Below, piece after piece: positions 8,558 through 13,186 of a stretch of DNA of 13,186 bases. The number at the start of each line of letters is the position of its first letter. Within the stretch, counting starts at the first letter, position 1. Made by a program: the position numbers and the translations under genes. Source of the DNA: Rubrivivax sp. (lineage in GTDB: Bacteria; Pseudomonadota; Gammaproteobacteria; Burkholderiales; Burkholderiaceae_C); the NCBI GenBank assembly GCA_027484885.1, contig JAIXSD010000255.1:1-13186 (forward strand), written 5' to 3'. The notes under the pieces are model-generated. The model did not search any database and was not told the origin of the DNA. It saw only the letters and a list, made by a program, of their open reading frames with translations.

Positions 8558-8971
8558 TTACTTGACCTGCTTGAGCAGGCTCTTGCAGCGGTCCTCGTGC
8601 TGGGCGATCTCGGCCAGGGTGACCTCGATGTCATCGAGCTGCTGCTCGAGCTGACGGCGGTGCTGCTGCAGCACCTCCAGAAAGGCGCGCAGCTGCGGTG
8701 CGGCGCCGCTGGAGGCGTCGTACATATCGACCAGCTGCTTGATCTCCTGCAAGCTCAGGCCCAGGCGCTTGCCGCGCAGGGTCAGCTTGAGGCGGGTGCG
8801 GTCGCGGTGGGTGTAGACCCGGTTGCGGCCGGCACGCGAGGGCTCGAGCAGGCCCATGTCCTCGTAAAAACGAATGGCCCGCGGGGTGATGTCGAACTCA
8901 TGGGCCAGCTCGGTGATGGTGAACTGGCGGGCACCCTCGCTCGCGGCATTCGGTGGGGTGACGGTGCTCAT
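8558..8971 (-). CDS. MerR-family regulator, LiuR-like
   Basis: 137 residues. The winged helix-turn-helix begins at about residue 17 (FTITELAHEFDITPRAIRFY) and continues through the MerR wing (GLLEPSRAGRNRVYTHRDRTR) to about 70. A dimerisation coiled coil (about 94-130, LRAFLEVLQQHRRQLEQQL) and a short tail KSLLKQVK follow. No cysteine pattern of a metal sensor is present (the only Cys is near residue 129). The sequence resembles LiuR, which controls branched-chain amino-acid (leucine/isovalerate) catabolism in proteobacteria; this is family resemblance from memory. No liu catabolic gene is in the window. The gene diverges from the MBL-fold hydrolase gene, with an ACGT-NN-ACGT element between them, and converges on the transporter operon with only 58 nt between the stops. 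Start 8971 (MSTVTPPN) is the nearest ATG before the domain; a frame open further upstream is antisense to the hydrolase. Confidence 0.88.
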   Translation of the reverse strand: MSTVTPPNAASEGARQFTITELAHEFDITPRAIRFYEDMGLLEPSRAGRNRVYTHRDRTRLKLTLRGKRLGLSLQEIKQLVDMYDASSGAAPQLRAFLEVLQQHRRQLEQQLDDIEVTLAEIAQHEDRCKSLLKQVK

Positions 8972-8994
8972 GGCTAAACTGGGGCTCGCTCGCA

Positions 8995-9025
8995 TTGACG
9001 TTGACGTAAGCGGCAATTCTATGCA
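8995..9025 (+). promoter_or_regulatory. Candidate MerR/LiuR-controlled promoter-operator
   Basis: TTGACGTTGACGTAAG (8995-9010) contains ACGT-TG-ACGT with partly symmetric flanks (five of seven arm positions pair). TTGACG at 8995-9000 is a good -35 box; TATGCA at 9020-9025 is a weak -10 box, giving a 19-bp spacer, the unusual length seen at MerR-family promoters with the operator between the boxes. The element lies between the divergent merR-type gene and the MBL hydrolase gene and could control both. Strand and use are inferred, and the -10 box is poor. Confidence 0.5.
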
Positions 9026-9094
9026 CCTGCGAAGCGCCGCCGCGTCGGGCCTTGCCCTCTCCCCTCCCAATTTGCTGCTTCTTGCTGAACGACC

Positions 9095-10231
9095 ATGGCC
9101 AATCCCCGCGAATCGGAACTGCACTACCCGCTGGGCGAGACCCGGCCCGGCCCGGGCGAGCTGATCGAGCTGGCGCCGGGCGTGCGCTGGCTGCGCATGG
9201 GCCTGCCGTTTGCGCTGGACCACATCAACCTCTGGCTGCTGCGCGACGAGATCAACGGCACCGAGGGGGCCAAGGTCCAGGGCTGGACCATCGTCGACTG
9301 CGGCGTGGCCAATGAAGCGACGCAGGCGAACTGGGAGGCCATCTTTGCCGACCAGCTCGAAGGCCTGCCGGTGCTGCGCGTCATCGTCACCCACTTCCAC
9401 CCGGACCACATCGGCCTGGCCCACTGGCTCTGCCAGCGCTGGAGCGGCGCTGTGGCCCCGGGCCTGCCGGCCCACCACGAATGCCGGCTGTGGATCAGCG
9501 CCACCGACTTTCACCTGGCCCGCCTGGCCAGCGGCTCGACCGTGGGCATGGGCGGCGAAACCGCCGCTGCTTTTTTCGCCAGCCATGGCCTGAGCGACCC
9601 CGAGGCCTTGGCCAAGATCCGCGCGCGCAGCAGCTACTACCCGAGCATGGTGCCGCAAGTGCCGGCCAGCTTTCGCCGCCTGATGGGTGGCAAGACCTTG
9701 CAAATCGGCGGCCAGAGCTGGCAATGCCTGGTCGGCTACGGCCATGCGCCCGAGCACATCAGCCTCTACTGCGCCGCGCTCGGCCTGATGATCTCGGGCG
9801 ATATGGTGCTGCCGCGCATCTCGACCAATGTCTCGGTCGTCGATGTCGAGCCCGAGGCCGACCCGCTGCGCCTCTACCTCGATTCCCTGCAGCGCCTGCT
9901 CGTCTTGCCGGCCGACACCCTGGTGCTGCCGGCCCATGGCCTGCCCTTCCGCGGCCTGCATGCGCGCATCGAGCAGCTGCAGGAGCACCATGTCGAGCGC
10001 CTGGCCGATGTGCGCCAGGCCTGCGCCGACAAGCCATGCCATGCGGCCGAGCTGCTGGAGCTGCTGTTCAAGCGCAAGCTGGACCTGCACCAGACCACCT
10101 TTGCCATGGGCGAATCGGTGGCCCATCTGAACTCGCTCTGGCTGGGCGGCCAGCTGCGCCGCGAGCGCGGCGCCGACGGCATCTACCGCTTCAGCACCCT
10201 GGCCATGCCGGCCGCGGCGCCCAAAACCTGA
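9095..10231 (+). CDS. MBL-fold metallo-hydrolase with C-terminal winged-helix-like domain
   Basis: 378 residues. The metallo-beta-lactamase fold is marked by the THFHPDHIG motif with H100, H102, D104 and H105, followed by candidate ligands H217 (GYGHAPEH), D236 (SGDMVLP) and H281 (LPAHG), so a two-metal site looks complete. An inserted helical region (about 130-200) could form a substrate pocket. The last 80 residues (VERLADVRQACADKPCHAAE and beyond) resemble the small C-terminal helical/winged domain of LACTB2-like hydrolases. No signal peptide is visible, so it should be cytoplasmic. The substrate is unknown; thioesterase, lactonase or ribonuclease activity are all possible in this fold. 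Its divergent LiuR-like neighbour suggests a link to acyl-CoA or branched-chain metabolism. The start at 9095 has no clear ribosome site but fits the family N-terminus. Confidence 0.93.
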   Translation: MANPRESELHYPLGETRPGPGELIELAPGVRWLRMGLPFALDHINLWLLRDEINGTEGAKVQGWTIVDCGVANEATQANWEAIFADQLEGLPVLRVIVTHFHPDHIGLAHWLCQRWSGAVAPGLPAHHECRLWISATDFHLARLASGSTVGMGGETAAAFFASHGLSDPEALAKIRARSSYYPSMVPQVPASFRRLMGGKTLQIGGQSWQCLVGYGHAPEHISLYCAALGLMISGDMVLPRISTNVSVVDVEPEADPLRLYLDSLQRLLVLPADTLVLPAHGLPFRGLHARIEQLQEHHVERLADVRQACADKPCHAAELLELLFKRKLDLHQTTFAMGESVAHLNSLWLGGQLRRERGADGIYRFSTLAMPAAAPKT

Positions 10232-10253
10232 GCCAACAGAGGGCGCAGCGCCC

Positions 10254-10309
10254 AAAAGAAATCCGCCATCGCTGAGGCTGCCGGCAAAGGCAGCGTCAAG
10301 GATGGCGGA
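10254..10309 (-). terminator. Intrinsic terminator of the minus-strand operon (long hairpin plus T-rich tract)
   Basis: TCCGCCATC (10262-10270) pairs perfectly with GATGGCGGA (10301-10309). Inside, GCTGCC (10277-10282) pairs with GGCAGC (10289-10294), with a TGA/TCA match between them and a 6-nt loop. Read on the minus strand, the hairpin is followed at once by TTTCTTTT (10261-10254), the pattern of a rho-independent terminator for the operon ending at 10474. On the plus strand, TTTT occurs 12 nt beyond the hairpin (10321-10324), so it may also end the hydrolase transcript, less strongly. It lies 165 nt downstream of the metallopeptidase stop codon. Confidence 0.75.
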
Positions 10310-10331
10310 CACTCGGCCCCTTTTAGCACCC

Positions 10332-10351
10332 CTCGGCAGCCGGGCTGCGAG
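10332..10351. repeat. Inverted repeat / hairpin
   Basis: CTCG-g-CAGC (10332-10340) pairs with GCTGCGAG (10344-10351) as an 8-bp stem with one bulged G, or alternatively GCAGCC/GGCTGC. It lies between two other hairpins in the convergent gap. No T tract follows on either strand, so it is not a terminator by itself. Confidence 0.5.
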
Positions 10352-10352
10352 T

Positions 10353-10373
10353 GATTCCACGCCGTATGGAATC
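10353..10373. repeat. Inverted repeat / hairpin
   Basis: GATTCCA (10353-10359) and TGGAATC (10367-10373) form a perfect 7-bp stem with a 7-nt loop CGCCGTA. It starts two nt after the preceding hairpin. No function is evident. Confidence 0.55.
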
Positions 10374-10423
10374 GAGAACTGGGTGCGGGTGATGACAGCG
10401 TTGAGCTGGAGTGTCTATCGTCA

Positions 10424-10455
10424 CCCTCTTAGGGGACAAGCCCCCCCAAAGAGGG
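10424..10455. repeat. Inverted repeat / hairpin downstream of the metallopeptidase gene
   Basis: CCCTCTT (10424-10430) pairs with AAGAGGG (10449-10455); after an A-A mismatch, GGGG (10432-10435) pairs with CCCC (10444-10447), leaving a loop of about 8 nt. It begins 18 nt after the stop codon of the minus-strand operon's last gene. It lacks a following T run and may protect or process the transcript's 3' end. Confidence 0.55.
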
Positions 10456-10473
10456 ATAAGCACCGGGGCGAGC

Positions 10474-11280
10474 TCACTCGCTGACGATGGACTCTTCGCG
10501 CAGGCGGCCGCGGGCGGTTTCAAAGTCCGGCAGCACCGAACGCACCACGGCCCAGAAAGCCGGGCTGTGGTTCATCTCGCGCAAATGGGCCAGCTCGTGG
10601 GCAACCACGTAGTCGATGATGGCCGGGGCGAAATGGATCAGGCGCCAGTTCAGGCGGATGGAGCCATCGGCACTGGCGCTGCCCCAGCGCGTCTGGGCCG
10701 AGCTCAGGCGCAGCTGGCTCATCTGCACGCCCAGGGCGGCACCAAAGCGCTGGCAGCGCGGCTCGAAATCGGCGCGCGCGCGCCGCTTGAGCCAGGCCTG
10801 CACGGTGTCGCGCAGCTGCTCCTCGCTGGCCACCAGCGGCAAGCCGATGCGCAGCACGCGCTCGGCCTCGTCGAAGAGCACACCGCTGCGCTGCGGCTCC
10901 AGGCGCAAGGTGATGGGCGCGCCGAGGTAAGGCAGGCTGGCGCCGTCGCGCCACTCGATGCGCGAGGCCTCGACGCGGCGGGCACGCTCGCGCTGCTCCA
11001 CGAGCTTGCGCAAGATCCAGTCGGCCTTGTGCTGCAGGGCGCGCTCGATATCGGCCTGCGGCAGCCAGCGAGGCGCACTGACACGCAGGCCCTGGGCGCC
11101 GACGACAAAGCCGATGCTGCGCCGGCGCGCGCGCTTGAGCTCATAGGACACACGGTGTTCACCCAGGCTGAGCTCGCGCTGGGCGCGCGGGTTTTGCAGC
11201 ACCTCGGCCTCGCTGCGGGCCGGTGCGGCCTCCTGGCCGAACAGGCTCAGCTGGGCGCCTTGCAAGAGATTCTTGAGCAT
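10474..11280 (-). CDS. YgjP-type M48-like metallopeptidase (DUF45)
   Basis: 268 residues from ATG 11280. The zinc-binding motif HELAH is at 228-232, with the third ligand H238 in REMNHSPAFW; the preceding TRWGSAS (197-203) corresponds to the family's TRWGSCS box, here with Ala instead of Cys. The N-terminal half holds the beta-rich region starting at ELSLGEHRVSYELKRARRRS, usual for YgjP/DUF45 proteins. No signal peptide or membrane helix is seen, so it is a soluble cytoplasmic protein. Its biological substrate is not established in the family as far as I know. It is the last gene of the glyS-gmhB-plsC operon, 22 nt after the plsC stop. A TTG at 11292 could add four residues; ATG 11280 is preferred. 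Confidence 0.92.
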   Translation of the reverse strand: MLKNLLQGAQLSLFGQEAAPARSEAEVLQNPRAQRELSLGEHRVSYELKRARRRSIGFVVGAQGLRVSAPRWLPQADIERALQHKADWILRKLVEQRERARRVEASRIEWRDGASLPYLGAPITLRLEPQRSGVLFDEAERVLRIGLPLVASEEQLRDTVQAWLKRRARADFEPRCQRFGAALGVQMSQLRLSSAQTRWGSASADGSIRLNWRLIHFAPAIIDYVVAHELAHLREMNHSPAFWAVVRSVLPDFETARGRLREESIVSE

Positions 11281-11302
11281 GGTGGTGATCAAGCGCCCCG
11301 GC

Positions 11303-12181
11303 TCAGGCCTGCATCGCGCCCGCCGGCGGCGGGGCGGCAGCGGCGCGGCGGGCGCCGGCCTGGGTTTGCGGATAGGCCTCGGGGTCCAGGCGCTGCATCT
11401 CGGCCTCGATCCAGCTTTCCACCTCGCGCATCAGCTCGCCGGCCTCGCGGCCCTGCGGGCTGATGGGCTGGCCGATGGAGATGTCCACCACGCCGGGGCG
11501 CAGCAAAAAGCTCTTGCGCGGCCAGCAGCGGCCGGAGGTGGCAGCGATCGGCACCACCGGCACGCCGGTCTCGATGGCCAGACGGGTGCCGCCGGTTTTG
11601 TACTCGCCCTTCTGGCCGCGCGCGGTGCGTGTGCCCTCGGGGAACATGATGACCCAGTTGCCCTGAGCCGCCAGGCGCTTGCCTTGCGCGGCCACCTTGG
11701 CCCAGGCCTCGGCGCGCTTGCTGCGGTCGATGTGGATCATGTCCATGCGCGCCATGGCCCAGCCGAAAAACGGCACGTAGAGCAGCTCGCGCTTGAACAC
11801 ATAGGCCAGCGGATGCGACATCAGGGCCGGGAAGGCAAAGGTCTCCCAGGTGCTCTGATGCTTGGGCAGCAGGATGACGGCCGAGCGGCGGTCGGCCTGG
11901 CTGGGCAGGTGCTGCATGCCCTGGATGCGCCAGTGCACGCCGCAGATCAGGCGGGCGCTGTGGATGGCCAGGCGCAGCCAGCCGGCACAGGCCCAGTACA
12001 CCGTGTCACCCTTGGCGAACAGCGAGATCAAAAGCACCGCCAGCGCCCAGGGGATGACGGTGGCGGTGAGCCAGACGACGAACACGGCCGAGCGCAGCGC
12101 CGCCAGCAGGCTGGACAGCAGCCCCGGCGCGGCCGGCGACGGTGCGCCAGGCCCGGCATGCCCGGTCTTCGTCTTCATCAT
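11303..12181 (-). CDS. plsC: 1-acyl-sn-glycerol-3-phosphate acyltransferase (PlsC family)
   Basis: 292 residues from ATG 12181. A hydrophobic stretch at about 27-56 anchors it in the inner membrane. The acyltransferase block I reads PKHQSTWE, that is H108-X4-E113, with Glu in place of the usual Asp of HX4D; block III is intact as FPEGTR (180-185), and VPVVPIA near 207-213 fits block IV. The enzyme transfers an acyl group to lysophosphatidate to make phosphatidate for phospholipid synthesis. The C-terminal tail is Ala/Pro-rich and probably disordered. The ATG overlaps the gmhB stop by one base (TGATG), so translation is probably coupled. A TTG one codon earlier (12184) is possible but less likely. 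Other paralogues may exist in the genome, so a role as the sole PlsC is not shown. Confidence 0.92.
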   Translation of the reverse strand: MMKTKTGHAGPGAPSPAAPGLLSSLLAALRSAVFVVWLTATVIPWALAVLLISLFAKGDTVYWACAGWLRLAIHSARLICGVHWRIQGMQHLPSQADRRSAVILLPKHQSTWETFAFPALMSHPLAYVFKRELLYVPFFGWAMARMDMIHIDRSKRAEAWAKVAAQGKRLAAQGNWVIMFPEGTRTARGQKGEYKTGGTRLAIETGVPVVPIAATSGRCWPRKSFLLRPGVVDISIGQPISPQGREAGELMREVESWIEAEMQRLDPEAYPQTQAGARRAAAAPPPAGAMQA

Positions 12182-12801
12182 CAAGTGAGCGCCCCCGGCG
12201 CGGTGTCAGGCGCCAGGGCCTCACCGCGGGCATCGGCCTTGCTGCGCCGGTCTTTCTGGATCAGGTGCTCGGCAAAAGCGCCCAGGCTGGCGTGGACGCG
12301 CACGCCTGGCACCTTGGCCAGGAGGGCCGCCAGCTGCGCCTCGTCCAGATCGCCGAGGCGCGCGCCGCGCACCAGATGCGGCACGCAGCCGGCCGCCTGG
12401 GCCGTTTGCACATCGCGCAGGCTGGCGCCAACCATGTGGATGGTGGGCAGCTCGACGCCGAAGCGTTCACCGATCTGCTGCACCAGGCCCGGCAGGGGCT
12501 TGCGGCAATCGCAGCCTTCCTCGGGCGTGTGCGGGCAGAAGAAGGCAGCGTCGAGGCGCCCGCCCTTCTCGGCCAGCATCTGGTTGAGGCGGATGTGGAT
12601 GGCGTTCAGCGAGGCCATGTCCAGCAGGCCGCGGCCGATGCCGGGCTGGTTGGTGGCCATCACCGTGTGCCAGCCGGCATGGTTGAGCCGCGCCACCGCC
12701 TCCAGCGCGCCCGGCACGGGCACCAGCTCGTCCACCGATTTGACGTGGTCGTCGCGGTACTCGTTGAGCGTGCCGTCCCGGCCGAGGATGACCAGCTTCA
12801 T
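12181..12801 (-). CDS. gmhB: GmhB-like HAD protein (heptose-1,7-bisphosphate 7-phosphatase family), catalytic Asp residues missing
   Basis: 206 residues from ATG 12801. GmhB removes the 7-phosphate of D-glycero-beta-D-manno-heptose 1,7-bisphosphate on the way to ADP-heptose for lipopolysaccharide. The fold is clear: N-terminal MKLVILGRDGTLNEYR, motif II ATNQPGIGRG (49-58), zinc loop C89-H91-C97-C99 (FFCPHTPEEGCDC), motif III K101 and motif IV at 124-130. Two key positions are altered. The first Asp of the DxD motif, the nucleophile, is Gly7 (codon GGC), and the first Asp of motif IV GDSLRD is Ala126 (codon GCC); D9 and D130 remain. The protein may therefore be a weak or inactive phosphatase, or use different chemistry. 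ATG 12801 matches the family start; an upstream in-frame ATG at 12831 would add ten residues. The glyS stop is 70 nt upstream and plsC overlaps downstream. Confidence 0.88.
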   Translation of the reverse strand: MKLVILGRDGTLNEYRDDHVKSVDELVPVPGALEAVARLNHAGWHTVMATNQPGIGRGLLDMASLNAIHIRLNQMLAEKGGRLDAAFFCPHTPEEGCDCRKPLPGLVQQIGERFGVELPTIHMVGASLRDVQTAQAAGCVPHLVRGARLGDLDEAQLAALLAKVPGVRVHASLGAFAEHLIQKDRRSKADARGEALAPDTAPGALT

Positions 12802-12871
12802 GCTGTGGCTGTGATCGGATCGCATGGGCATGGGCTCGCTGGGCTGGGTGGACGAAGGGTTTGCTGCGCGA

Positions 12872-13186
12872 TCAGGACGCGAGACGCGCCAGCTCGGCCA
12901 CGCGGTTCATGGCTTCGTGCAGGGTCTTGAGCAAGCCCAGGCGGTTGGCGCGCAGAGCCGGGTCTTCAGCGTTGACCATGACGCCGTCGAAGAAGGCATC
13001 GACCGGGGCCTTGAGCACCGCCAGCTCGCGCAGCGAGGCGGCGTACTCGCCGTTGTGGAAGAGGCTGTCGGCGATGGGCTGCACATTCTTCAGCGCACCG
13101 GCCAGCTGCTGCTCGCCGGCTTCCGCCAACAACGCCTCGTTCACCTGCGCCTGCACCGGCTCTTCGCTCTTCTTCAGGATGTTGCC
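12872..13186 (-). CDS. glyS: Glycyl-tRNA synthetase beta subunit, C-terminal part (cut by window edge)
   Basis: The last 104 residues are visible, entering from the right edge as GNILKKSEEP in the same frame and ending with ELARLAS at a TGA. The segment VDAFFDGVMVNAEDPALRAN followed by RLGLLKTLHEAMN is the hallmark of the C-terminal anticodon-binding (DALR-like) domain of bacterial GlyS, the beta subunit of the alpha2beta2 glycyl-tRNA synthetase. The full protein is about 700 residues, so most lies outside the window. It leads the minus-strand operon; no promoter or terminator is evident in the 70 nt before gmhB, so downstream genes are probably co-transcribed. Confidence 0.95.
   Translation of the reverse strand, partial: GNILKKSEEPVQAQVNEALLAEAGEQQLAGALKNVQPIADSLFHNGEYAASLRELAVLKAPVDAFFDGVMVNAEDPALRANRLGLLKTLHEAMNRVAELARLAS

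Noticed and set aside
8514..8654. A small plus-strand open frame starting MKRAADPRPLL just after permease 2.
   Set aside because: It has no ribosome site, mostly runs antisense to the MerR-type gene, and shows Ser/Cys/Leu-rich shadow composition.
8972..10360. Upstream in-frame extension of the MerR-type gene to about 600 codons.
   Set aside because: The extension is antisense to the MBL hydrolase gene, has no MerR-like content, and the regulator has a normal ATG start at 8971 with family-typical length.
10411..11463. A 350-codon plus-strand open frame opposite the metallopeptidase gene.
   Set aside because: It is antisense to a gene with a clear HELAH motif and has no domain of its own.
11273..12930. 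Long plus-strand open frames opposite plsC and gmhB.
   Set aside because: They are antisense to genes with intact acyltransferase and zinc-loop motifs and are compositionally biased.

Overview
The window is about 13.2 kb of very GC-rich DNA, with almost every codon ending in G or C. It reads as a chromosomal segment of a betaproteobacterium of the order Burkholderiales, probably a Roseateles/Rubrivivax-like lineage. The basis is the glyS-gmhB-plsC-M48 peptidase gene order, the MerR/LiuR-type regulator beside an MBL-fold hydrolase, and overall protein style; this is recognition from memory, not a search result. I see no insertion sequence, CRISPR array, tRNA or rRNA gene, or transfer boundary. 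No stretch over 300 bases lacks a gene. The largest gaps are 10232-10473 (242 nt, rich in hairpins) and the divergent regulatory region 1456-1663.

Region 1 (1-8499) is a self-contained regulated transport module. On the minus strand are the start of a membrane sensor kinase (cut by the window edge) and, just upstream and overlapping it by 11 nt, a sigma-54-dependent response regulator. Divergent on the plus strand is an operon of a membrane-anchored periplasmic adaptor (HlyD/MacA type), a MacB/LolD-type ATPase, and two tandem, paralogous, double-length FtsX/MacB permeases of about 800 residues. The divergent gap holds a consensus-quality sigma-54 promoter (TGGCACG-N4-TTGCA, 1588-1603). Upstream of it are two related palindromes (CTGTCCG-N4-CGGACAG and GTCCG-N4-CGGAC) whose centres lie 42 bp apart, four helical turns. 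The simplest reading is that the kinase senses an envelope signal or transported compound, the regulator binds the two palindromes, and RNA polymerase-sigma-54 then transcribes the transporter operon. The substrate is unknown.

Region 2 (8558-10231) has a LiuR-like MerR regulator on the minus strand, divergent from an MBL-fold metallo-hydrolase. An ACGT-NN-ACGT operator-like element lies between them, inside a possible promoter with a 19-bp spacer typical of MerR-controlled promoters.

Region 3 (10232-10473) is a convergent intergenic gap with a strong minus-strand intrinsic terminator and three further inverted repeats.

Region 4 (10474-13186) is a minus-strand housekeeping operon: the end of glyS, then gmhB, plsC (its ATG overlaps the gmhB stop) and a YgjP-type M48-like metallopeptidase. 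The GmhB protein lacks two aspartates normally essential for HAD phosphatase chemistry, although its zinc site is intact.
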